DNA of 64,000 nucleotides. It comes from Whalleya microplaca (taxonomy: Eukaryota; Ascomycota; Sordariomycetes; Xylariales; Xylariaceae). Where the stretch lies: contig MU385713.1 in assembly GCA_022497155.1 (NCBI GenBank), positions 186,001-250,000 on the forward strand. Reading direction: 5' to 3'. Below are positions 22,358 through 32,994 of this stretch, in pieces (positions within the stretch are counted from its first letter, which is position 1; every line of letters begins with the position of its first letter). The notes under the pieces were generated by a model that saw nothing but the letters and a program-made list of their open reading frames with translations, was not told where the DNA came from and searched no databases. The position numbers and the translations under genes were made by a program.

Positions 22358-24562
22358 CTATCTCCCAGGGGGCTCACTCATCCCATTAGCCTCCATCCGT
22401 GACCTGACCTCGCGAATAAGCGCCTTCGCCTCCTCGACCTCGACGCCGTCCTGGCATAGCTCGTTAGCCAGCCGGTTCGCGGTGGCGTAGTCCTCGGTGC
22501 GCATAGCGTAGCGCGCGAGCCACATGCGCGCCTTGCTCGTGGCGGCCGTGACGCCGGTGCCGTCGGCGCCGCCAGCGCCCCGCGCCCCGCTGCCATCGCC
22601 GCCCCCCTCGTCGTCCGAGCCGTCGCCGGGCGAGTCGTTGTGGATGGCGATGCCACCGTCGCCCCCCTGGCTGTCGCCGGCTCCGCCGTCCTCCTGCGCC
22701 ACGCACATCTCCATGTAGGCCTTGGCGTCCTCCTCCTCGTCGACGGTGTCGTACATGGTGGCGATCTGCAGCAGGATCTCCGGGTCCATGTGCGTGCCCC
22801 TGAGGCTGCCCAGCCCTCCGCCTTCGCTGCTGCCGAAGCTGCTCCCCGTCTCGTAGTAGCTCTCGGCTAGCAATGCCCTCTTGAGGGCCTTGATTCCGTC
22901 TTGGTTTCGGTTCATGCGCTGTAGACACGAACCGACGGCCATCCACATCTTGCCGTCCCAGGGTCTGAGCCCGGCTGCTTTCTTGTAGTACCATAGCGCG
23001 TAGGCGTGCATCTCTAATACCTCATATGTCTGTCCTAAACCGTACCATGCCCGATAATCCCTTCGGTTGACGTCCACAGCTCGACGGTACGACTCGATGG
23101 CGGCATGAGTGTTCTTGAGTTCAACATACTCGTGGCCCATCAGAGTCCAAGCTGATAAACATGAACGATCTAGCGTTAAGGCTCGGCGGAAATATTGAAC
23201 TGCCTTCTCATGTAGGGATAGCAACGAATAATAGTTGCCAATGACTACGCATGATTCAGGCCGAAACTTATCAACGCTGCTGCACAGGTGGGCTAAGAAT
23301 GCAAGCTTGGGCCGCGAGTTCATGACGTAGAGTATGTTGGAGTAATGGTCGAGAGAGTCTAACCGATGTGGATGTAATGAAAGGAGGCGGCTGAAGTGTT
23401 GTTCTGCAGCTACGAGATCCTTGGCATGGTAGGACAATAGTGCGTCACATGTGAGGAGGAAGGACGATGTTGGGAAGATGTTGAGCAGTTGGTCTAAGGA
23501 ATTGGCAAGATTGGCGTCATGTTGGTATAGCTCGAGAGATGTATGGATATGAAACATGAAAGAAACAATATTCTGTGGTAAACGAGGCATTATCCGGCTT
23601 AGCTGTACAATTCATTAGCAAAGATTACAGGACATTTCATTCCGACACCTACATCTTCTACTCGCGATATAAGAGAGGTCATCTCCAGCCAACAACCCCA
23701 ATTCATGGGGAATAGATGAGTACTGCGAACGAGCCAATACAAGGCTAGTTCCTCGTTCTTTTCCTTTGCGAGAACCATGCCATAGCTAGAACGACTGTTA
23801 GTGCATGGAGAATAAGGAGAAGCATGGACAGCATTATCATCCACCTACAGATACTCTAGCCACCCCTGACTGTCTCCGTCATCCCCATCCTCCGTCTTTC
23901 GTTCTTCGAACCAAGCCTCCAAAAAGCGACCCACGGTGAGCAATTGCTTGTTGACACACGTGCCAATATCTTGTGGACCCATAACCATCTCGGCATCTTC
24001 GTCTTTGCGCTTTTCACCTGATAGGTATTTGGCATATAAGGCAAGAAAAAGACTTCGTTGACTCAATTTCGGAAGCGTCGGGCCGCTACTTGCAATCGAA
24101 CCACCAGTTGTAGCCTTCCCTTTTCCCTTCCCCTTCGGAGTAGTGTTGGTTTCTTTCGAGGACGTTATTCCTGCTAGGGTAGAATCGGGCAGGAATACTG
24201 CAGAACAGCGGTCATATTCTCGGCAATCGAATAGGGACTTAGCAAGCAGATATTTGTTTATCTCCTTAGCTTCCAGCACCGCCTCTTCGGGGTCTGTATT
24301 CGGGGCTAACACCGTCGACGCGTATCCGGTAGAGGCATCGGAAAGCTGCGAGTCGTCGGGTGATACTTCAGGCTCGGGTATGGCATTGAGGAGTTCAGCT
24401 GCCCTAGAGTAGATGCTACATCAGCATGTATTATATAGAGCTTCCTACACTCGATTATAATTACCATTTCGATGATTGGTAGAGACATCTTTCTGAGCAT
24501 TTGATCACTGCCTCTTGCAATGCGCTTCGGAGCTGAGACTTCTCTCTGTTGTTAAGAGACAT
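22358..24562 (-). CDS. CDC23: APC8/Cdc23, TPR subunit of the anaphase-promoting complex
   Basis: TPR scaffold subunit of the APC/C ubiquitin ligase, which triggers anaphase and mitotic exit. Four exons on the minus strand: 24562-24465, 24403-23849, 23785-23653 and 23602-22358, giving 676 residues. The start is MSLNNREKSQLR. Conserved Cdc23 landmarks follow: EINKYLLAKSLFDCREYDR in the N-terminal TPR region, then a regular TPR array in exon 4 with FRPESCVVIGNYYSL, GHEYVELKN, DYRAWYGLGQTYEVL and WYYKKAAGLRPWD. Two low-complexity insertions stand out: a Lys/Gly-rich segment (KGKGKGKATTGG) around residue 130 and a Gly/Asp/Ala-rich acidic segment in the C-terminal third, encoded by DNA of roughly 80% GC. 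Divergent from the FPP synthase gene. The identity is secure. Confidence 0.95.
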
Positions 24563-25503
24563 GGCGATGGTTCTATATAAGCATTGGCACTGTGCAGCAA
24601 GAAGTGTTGTTGACTTGATTGAGATGTTGGATTCTGGATTTTGGAGGTGCGCGCAGCCGCAGCAACTATGACATACGCGGCTTGATCGTGAAGCCGAGCC
24701 TCACGCGATCAACATAAGGAAAGTGATAGGTATCGGTATTGAGCAAAAGAAGAAGAAAAGGCAGTTACACCTTAAAAGGGACTATCCTCTTTTGCATCTT
24801 TTTTCGTCACCACATCCCAATTCCAAACTGTCGTGAATATATGTAGACTTGCACTTTTCAGCAAAGCTCAACATGCCCCTCCAAAGTCAATATTGACTTG
24901 GGGAAAGATTTCCAGACACCCCTTGCACCCGACAGCCAGACAGCCCATAAGAGATTACACGCTAGACATATTCCGTACATAGTACGTACACACCAGCCAC
25001 GTTTGACATACACGCTAGACGATAAGCGATAAGATAAGCGATAAGATAAGTAATAAAGATAAGCGATAAGATAAACGATAAGCAGCAACCAATACCTATC
25101 GATAATGTCGCTGTTGCATTGTGTGGCTGGCTGGGCCAAATTTCAACGCTCTGGGCTTTCTGGGCTCCCGCCCAGAGCGTCACACCGCCTCAGCCCCTAT
25201 GGTTTGTTCCAATTTTGCACCGGCACTAATGCTGGTGTCAAATCGCGAAACGTGGTGGCCCTGGCTGCTGCCCTGGCTGCCCTGAACAAAAAGAAGTTTA
25301 ATGGTTGGTGGGGTTCCACGGCTCCGGCAGCGGGTGCTCCCCTACAACCGCCCCTCTACAAAGGCACCTATAATAATATCTCTGTCCCTCGTCTGATTTT
25401 GATCTCGCGTGCTTCGAGACTTGACCTGCGCCAGTTCACCACTTCAACTTGGTCTCAAGGCCCCAGACTCACTGTACCACCCCTTGAATTCTGGTCCGAA
25501 AAT
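24563..25503. promoter_or_regulatory. Divergent region between APC8 and FPP synthase
   Basis: The interval contains the GATAAG array (25021-25082). From 25105 onward a stop-free frame runs in phase into the FPP synthase coding sequence, so the real FPP synthase start, and thus the promoter's end, is uncertain. Confidence 0.6.
25021..25082 (+). promoter_or_regulatory. GATAAG array (eight GATAAG plus one GATAAA)
   Basis: Eight GATAAG hexamers and one GATAAA occur in 62 bp, all in the same orientation; two pairs share a G. GATAAG is the known core of fungal GATA factors (AreA/Nit2, SreA, white-collar type). It could also be a simple low-complexity repeat; function is inference. It ends 22 bp before an upstream in-frame ATG of the FPP synthase gene. 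Confidence 0.6.
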
Positions 25504-26820
25504 ATGGCAAAGACGACTACCCTGACCGAGTTCGAGTCGGTATTCCCGAAGCTCGAGGAAGACCTGGTGGCCTGGGTTAAGCAGTACAATCTGCCACAAG
25601 AGCAGCTCGACTGGTATAAGAAGGTAAGCCAGTCTATTCTACGGAGAGGAGGCCTTAGTTATTCCACCCTCCTATATATGTATAATTCACTTTGATCTCT
25701 TGTGAGGGAATATTACAATGCCCCAGACGTATGAACCAAACCTATAGAGACCAATGCTACCCAATCTCGTTCCTGTCTGCTATTTTGAAGGAGGCACGGC
25801 TTACGGTTCCACGAATAGTCAGACAGAAGTGGCTGATGGTGGTTCACGTGCTTTACATTGCAGCAGTTGTCTATACGTATACTAACCCATCACTAGAGTC
25901 TCGAGATCAACGCGGTTGGCGGAAAATGCAACCGTGGCATGTCAGTCCCTGACTCCGTGTCTCTCCTTATCAACAAGCCGTTGTCCGAAGGAGAGTACTT
26001 CCAGGCTGCAACTCTAGGCTGGATGATCGAGCTCCTCCAAGCTTTCTTCCTGGTCTCCGATGATATTATGGATAGCAGCATCACCCGTCGTGGGAAGCCA
26101 TGCTGGTACCGTCAAGAGGGTGTGGGCATGATTGCCATCAATGATGCTTTCATGCTTGAGTCTGCTATCTACACCCTTCTCAAGAAGCACTTTAAGACGC
26201 ACCCTTCTTATGTCGACATGATTGAGTTATTCCACGAGGTTACGTTGCAAACTGAACTTGGCCAACTGTGCGACCTTCTCACCGCCCCAGAGGACGTTGT
26301 GAACCTTGACAACTTCAGTCTGGAGAAGTACACATTCATTGTCATTTACAAGACCGCCTATTACAGCTTCTATCTACCGGTTGCTCTCGCACTACACCAG
26401 CTCAACATTGCGACCCCCAAGAACCTAAAGCAGGCCGAGGACATCCTAATTCCTATGGGCGAATACTTCCAAGTGCAGGATGACTATCTGGATAACTTTG
26501 GCCTGCCGGAGCACATCGGTAAGATCGGCACCGATATCATGGACAACAAGTGCTCGTGGCTGGTGAACCAGGCGCTGAAGATAGCGACGCCGGAACAGCG
26601 CAAGACGCTCGAGGACCACTACGGCAAGAAGGACAAGGCCCACGAGGCAGAGATCAAGAAGCTCTACAACGAGCTGAAGCTCGAGCAGCTCTACCAGGAG
26701 TACGAAGAGAAGAGCGTGGCCGATCTCAGACGGAAGATCGCGCAGCTCGATGAGAGCGAGGGGTTGAAAAAGGAGGTCTTCGAGACTTTCTTGTCGAAGA
26801 TCTACAAGCGAAGCAAGTAA
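25504..26820 (+). CDS. ERG20: Farnesyl pyrophosphate synthase
   Basis: Condenses IPP with DMAPP and GPP to FPP, feeding ergosterol, ubiquinone, dolichol and prenylation. Exon 1 is 25504-25623 (40 codons) and exon 2 is 25897-26820; the 273 nt intron has donor gtaagc, branch tactaac and acceptor ctag, in phase 0. The 347-residue product matches the family's length (yeast about 350). First Asp-rich motif DDIMD is at 95-99, the second, DDYLD, at 235-239. Phe90 and Phe91, at positions -5 and -4 from the first motif, are the chain-length determinants typical of FPP rather than GGPP synthases. The C-terminus ends KIYKRSK as in FPP synthases. I chose ATG 25504 because it fits the canonical N-terminus, but the frame stays open to an ATG at 25105 (see findings). 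Convergent with the P450. Confidence 0.95.
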
Positions 26821-27072
26821 GGCATTCGGTGTTCAAAAGCTTATTAGATTTGCTGTTCTCAAAGACCCCATGCGAAAAGAAGGATATTTGCATGGGAAGC
26901 TGTATATAAGGCGAGATTAAGTCGGCAACCTATAGAACGCCACATAATACCCTTTCAGCTAATTAGAGATGAATTCCCCCATATTGCCACTCATCAGTAA
27001 TTTCAACCTAAAGAAATGATTTGAAAATTTGCTCGCGCGCGTGCGGGGTTTTTACCCCCTTATTATAACATC

Positions 27073-29079
27073 CTACGGCGTGGGCTCAAAATCCACGAGC
27101 TTCTCCTGATCGCGAGGGTAGAAGTTCAGCATCAGTGGCGCCTTTTTCCACATCATATTCATCGTGGCGGCCTGGACCCAGTCTCCCGGGTCCGACGCCA
27201 CCTGCATGTCGCAGGAGTAGACCAGCTTCGCCAGCGTGATGCGCATCTCCAGGTACGCCTGCGCGATGCCCAGGCAGCTCCTCGGGCCCGTACTAAACGG
27301 GAAAACGACCGGCTGGGCGCTGCTCTTCAGCACCGCCACGTCATCATCGCCGCCGACCTCGAGCCACCTCTCGGGCCTGAACTGGTACGGCTCGTCCCAG
27401 ACGCGCGGGTCACTGTGAGGAAAAACTCGGAGTCAGTATAGGTATTTTACCCTCTTGGGTTAGGCTTGGGTTGGGTGAGTTGGATCGGGGCTTCCGCTTC
27501 CGGACGGCGAGGGCGCCAGCCCGGGGATTACCCAAATAGGAAGTATGCGAGCTCGGCACAAAAGGGGCAAAGAGGAACCATGCTCGCTTGCTTGGCCGCT
27601 TGCTTTGTTGGTAAGCTACTTACTGGCAGAGGATCCAATGCGGCACCGACACCCGCACGCCCTCGGGCACGAAGTGCCCGTCGATCGTCTCGCCCGGCGA
27701 CACGCGCGGCAGCCCGAAGGCGATGGGCGGGAAGCAGCGCATGGCCTCCTCGAGCACGGCGTTGAGGTACGGCAGGCCCGCGAGCCCGGCGCCGGTCAGC
27801 CGTTCCGGATCCAGCGCGCGCACCTCGGCCCGCAGGCGCGCCAGGCTGGCCGGCGTCGTGCACAGGTAGTACAGCGCGGTGGTCATGGCGGTGGACACGG
27901 TGTCCGCGCCCGCGATGATGAGCGCCTGCGCCGTGGACACGAGCTCGCGCTCCGAGGGGCTCCCGTGGGCTAGCAGGGGCGCGACGATGTCTTGCTGGGG
28001 CGAGTGCCGGGCTAGCCGGCGCCGCACCGTCGAGAGCGTGAACGCGTAGTGCTTCTTCAGGTTGCGGACGGCGGAGATCGAGATCATGAAGGGGACGAGG
28101 AACATGAGGTACGGCACTCGTCGGATCAGACTGGGGATTATGGCCGCGTGCGCGCTGTCGTTGAGGAGTGTGATCCAGAAATGCGTCTTCCCTGAGGCTA
28201 CGGCGTCGAAGGATTCCCCGAAGGTCAACTCTCCTGAAAGGTTAGGACATTCTGATTAGCACGGTGTTCGGGGAGCAGGAATCCGTCAGCTTGAGAATGG
28301 GTGAGAGTCTTACCCATCACGTCAAATCCTAACCATTGAATCGCTTCGGTGGCATCCACGCCTTGGCCGTGCCTCTCGGTGCTCAGTTCGCTGAGCTTCT
28401 GGACGAACATGTCGACGTATTGCTGGATGATATGTTCGTGGCTCCTCATCGACGTGCCGCTGAACCCAGGGGCCAGCACCTTCCGCATTTTGGCATGTTC
28501 GACATGGTCTAACTCGTAGAATATGTTCGTCACGTCACCGTTGTTATAAAAGGTCCCGCATTTCTGGAACGGTTTCTTCGTCTTGGACGGGTACGAGTAT
28601 ATATCGCGATGGGCTTGGGCCGTGCCAAATGAGAGTTCGTTAGGTGCTATTCGGATAACATCACCTTCAAGGTGTGTTTAGCAACAGTCCGAAATCGGGT
28701 TAAGTGCAGTATAGTGCAGCATAGGGGCTTACCATATTTCTTATGGGCTTCTTCCAAGATCGTTGGGTATCTCCCAGTAGTCCACGCCCAGGCAAACCAT
28801 ATCTATCAATAGCTCAGTTAGCAAGCCGTCCAGGTAACCAAGAAGTCATTGCAACATTATACACACTTCTGAGATTGCAGCGAGCTTTGGCCCAGGATAT
28901 TTGGCGAGTGGGTGAAACCAGAGACGATAAACAGACAAACCAAGCCAATATATTAGCCCCTAAAGGAGAAATTCTGTTAATACTATCTCAAATGCAGTTG
29001 AATGGAAGATTCGGGGACCAAATACCAATGTCACAACTACCGAAGCAGTAGCAAGTGGGCCTAATGTCATACCCAACAT
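27073..29079 (-). CDS. Membrane-anchored cytochrome P450 monooxygenase
   Basis: Six exons on the minus strand: 29079-29026, 28959-28867, 28802-28733, 28664-28314, 28233-27624 and 27412-27073, giving 505 residues. All joins preserve frame and family motifs. The N-terminus is a hydrophobic ER anchor followed by [14 protein letters not shown]. Then come [16 protein letters not shown] and [19 protein letters not shown], common in fungal class II P450s. The I-helix AGADT is near 295-300, K-helix E-x-x-R (EAMR) near 348-352, FRPERW in the PERF position, and the haem loop [10 protein letters not shown] with Cys about 439. All catalytic elements are present, so it should be functional. CYP family and substrate cannot be named. 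Its 3' end faces the FPP synthase 3' end (252 bp apart), but no terpene cyclase or other tailoring gene is nearby. Confidence 0.9.
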
Positions 29080-32000
29080 CGTGGTAACTTCTTGGATAAA
29101 AAATCTCCAATTTCAACTCTATAGAATATAATGGTAATACTCTCAAAGGTCTCGGTTGGATACCTTTTCGACTACGATAGACCCCCTGACAGAGCTAGAC
29201 GAAAGGTGTTTCTTTTAGGAACTTTGAGAGCTAGAAAGCAATATATATTAAGTATCTAGAACGACTGGCCAATCTTCCCTTACGTGCGGTTGTGTGTCCT
29301 CGTCCAACCCGACCAACACATCCTGACGTTAGCAAACACAAAGAAGCAAAACACTATATGTGACGCATCTGATCTTTGATTCTGCCTCGAGGTCCACCGC
29401 GTGATACCGAACTGCCTGCCGAACATTACACCCGCAACGCCTCGACAGGCATCTAATCACCAACCCCTATTCGTGGGATTCCAAATCTGGTGTTATCTTG
29501 ATACCTCGTTGTCTTACACACAAGAGCTCATGGCCGACATCATAAAGCATGGCCCGACCGCTCGGGATGTCGACAGCCAATTGGTGGCCTGAACTGCTGG
29601 AATGCGGGCCCAATGAAGAAATCCCAACAACCAGAATCAAGAATTCGTATATTGGGGAGACGCAGGCCAATAGGCATGCTTACCGACCCTATCACGGCTA
29701 CCTACAGAGCCTCTATGCACCAAGTCACATTGCCCTCCAATCAGTCACTCGAGGTCGCCCCGAGGATCTATCACATCCGTCTATTTTGAGCCCAATTGGC
29801 CGGTTTCCCATAGGGCTGAAGATTGTTGGATCTGGGGTCCTGTAGCACCGATACTTGCCGGGTAGGAGTTCGGCCTATGCGTCACTCGCCGTATCTCACG
29901 CCGTACGCAACTCCGGTGGGGGGCAGAGTAATATGTCCCATCTGATCAACTTCATGAACGGAACTCAGCCACCTATACCAATGATCGTATCGTACATCGT
30001 GTTGTTGGAACGATAAGGAGTTCAGCCGTGCAGCCCTAGGCTTTGTGGCTTGAATCCTTCTGTCTATGATGTCCCGTATGGGTAGTTGCCCCGTCTCAGG
30101 TTGTATCTAGCCATGTGCTGAGGACTAGTTCTAGATATCACAAGCCACGACTATACCGGACTCGTTCATAATATGATAGTGATGTTATCATTGTGCCCAG
30201 AATTTGCAAACAGGCCACGTGGCTTGTCGTTAGGAGTTGGGGGTCATGCATACTTCATAATACCGGCATATATCGTTCCATACAGGGGATGCAGAACGTT
30301 GTGCTACTCTCAAGTTTCTTCCGCCTCGAAGCCTTTATGTCTCCGGCGGAATGCATGGCGATCCCCACATGGACACGCTTGCATTAGCTTCACGTGGTAT
30401 GTGTGCATATGTCACATTCCTATGCATTCTGCACAATCCTCATGAGCCAATCATTCGTAAGGCAAGCTTGATAGCTTGACCTCATACTATTCGGTACAAA
30501 CCGCATACAAACCTTCCAGTATGCAAGAGTAGAGGGCCATGGATATTACTACAAAAACGTATCACTTTCATAAACCGGAAGGAAATTGAGACACTGCCAT
30601 GACTCAACTATAGTGACGTCAAGCAATATACGTGATTAAGATTGTCTCAAAGTATAGTATAAACATGCAGGGCTCATAAAATCCCGAAAGCTGATGTGTC
30701 TCGTATAATATCAAGAACAACTATCTGCATACAGCTTTTAGAGTCACGAAAGTAACCACGTGGACATATATATGCGTAAGCAAGTTGCTTATCACACGGC
30801 GCAGCATGCAATCTGGATATACATTTACTTCTTTGTGACGGAGTTACTTAACTTGTAGATTAACCGGATTGAAAATATCCGAAAATAGTAAGCCTTCATT
30901 TTGGCTTTGACCAATATCATGAGAATTGCTTCGCCAGGTTGGTGGCTTTACGAATTTCTTATTTTAGATTCCATCTTCCTCATCATCTTCATGTCCCCCC
31001 TCTACACAGGCATATACATACCCTATTAGCAAAGTTCGTACAACAATCCTATATGTTGTTACAAATCTCCATAGCCTCTTTGGAATGCCAAAGGCATATG
31101 TTACATCTGAAGGTTATCATTCGTTGACCTACTGGCTGCAATTACGAATTCAAGGATTGTCATCAAGCCCCACAACATAAGTTATCAATAGATGCCATAT
31201 CATATCATCTATATTAGTATCAATGTAATCTAGTACTTATATAAATTCCTAGTTTCATGCTATTGTTTAATCGCCACAATATTATAATATCAGAGTGAAG
31301 ATTAAGTAGTTTTAGGTATACATTATATATTTTACTTATGCTTTCAATAATACGGTATAATCAATGTCAAATATATGAACGTGTTTAGGATAGCTATGAC
31401 AAAATCTTGAGTAGAAACTTCTCACAAATCAGATTGATTATTATTAAAAGGTTATATTTTGAGGTAACTGGAAACCCTCATACCTGGTATATGTAGGCGC
31501 TATGTAAAGTAGCTTAAGTGCTTGCCAACCCAGACGGCAACATAGACACAAATGAAATCAACTTCTTCGGGTACAACCTCGATGTCCCTCAGATATCCCT
31601 GTCTTGGCCTTGGGACGTCTAGTTATCATATCGAACCATATAGATAAGTATATTTCAAATAAGACAATAAACGTGCATTACAAACTCATATCTTTCGTTA
31701 CTAAACTATATAGATAAGCCATTTTCGCCTGAGATTTTTTGACAGAGGTCAATTCAAGAATCAAATAGTTATGGAGATAGAGAGAGATGTATAAGCTAAC
31801 CAAGCTGGTGACTGGCACAGATTGATACACTTCCTTATCTACATGAATGCAACTCTTCTCGCTATGCTGCATTTCCCTTTGGTGCTTGTATGGCAGCTGT
31901 AATAGTGTTTCAAACTTACGCGACATACAGCAGCTATGTGTTCTGACCTTCAAATACGGCGATGGATGTTCATGATCCTCGAGGAACATTCTGTTCATAC

Positions 32001-32994
32001 TTTTGCCAACTCGATATCTTGTAATAGATACGGTGAACCTGCGGCTGGGTTGACATTTATTTATACCTCGTACGATATGATGTGCACGGCCATTCTCAGA
32101 AAGATATAAATATCTCGCTGTTCGTATCTGAAAGCTCGTGTAGAGTCGTGATACATGAATGAGGCTTAACGTTATTTGGGTACGGGTCCGAGTACCCACC
32201 CTTAGCAAGAGGACGATGGTTATAATAGAGCACTATATCAATATCTATGATCCACTTCAAGGAATAGGACCTGAATTGTTCGGAAGGTAATGATTCGGAA
32301 CTTGGCTACCTACTTCATGCTCGTATCTACTGAGTCGACGATCGCTCGTTACACCCTGACTTCATACCCACGAAAGACCCGGCTGATATTCAGATTGGCC
32401 AAAAGCTGACGTATTCTAACTAGGACGACCCGGTTGTTGCTCTCAGCCACGCCGATAACTAATATGACAGGCTTCAATCTCTCCAAGGTGGCCAAGTATC
32501 ACAGCCTGATCATGAATATATCACGCAAAGGAGTCGGTATAGAGCAGTAATATGTAACAGACTCAGATCGCCAGGAGGCAGATACAGTATTATACACTAG
32601 GTAGGTAGGTAGGTAGGTAGGTGAGATAAGACGTCGTCGCACGACTATTAACTATGCAAAAATAAGGGGTAATCCATGCCAACAAACCAAGCAAAATATC
32701 CACCCATACACCATCGCCGCATCCCCTCCTCCCATCTCACACTCGGCCGTTGTCTCCCGTAACTTCGTCACGCTGTCGCTTGCTACCATTGCGCCCCCAG
32801 CCAAAAAAAAGAAAACTCCGTAACTAAGTAGCTTCACAGATCGATTTTGAGAAATATCTCGAAAAGCAGAGGTTAGATGGATGCGCCCGCTCTCCAGACA
32901 AATGAAAGCGGGAAATAAATAAAGGTTTTGAAAAATAAAGCAAATGTATGATGTCAAGCCCGGTATTAAAATGATTGGTCCACGAATATGTGGA
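29080..32994. other. 3.9 kb AT-rich gene desert
   Basis: No supported gene. It becomes strongly AT-rich between about 30600 and 32600. The longest open frame (31678-32208, minus, 176 codons) has no recognisable domain and I do not accept it as a gene. A TAGG tandem repeat lies at 32598-32622. Confidence 0.55.
32598..32622. repeat. (TAGG)6 microsatellite
   Basis: Six perfect TAGG copies. The unit differs from the TTAGGG telomere repeat, so this is not an interstitial telomere. Confidence 0.9.

Noticed and set aside
22464..22994. 176-codon minus-strand frame inside APC8
   Set aside because: Out-of-frame shadow of the GC-rich APC8 C-terminus; Arg/Gly-rich low complexity.
24563..29079. Terpenoid biosynthetic cluster
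   Set aside because: Only a housekeeping FPP synthase and one P450; no cyclase, transporter or cluster regulator, and the flanking APC8 is housekeeping.
31678..32208. 176-codon minus-strand frame in the AT-rich desert
   Set aside because: No domain, signal or splice context; composition is consistent with chance.
32598..32622. Interstitial telomere
   Set aside because: The unit is TAGG, not TTAGGG.
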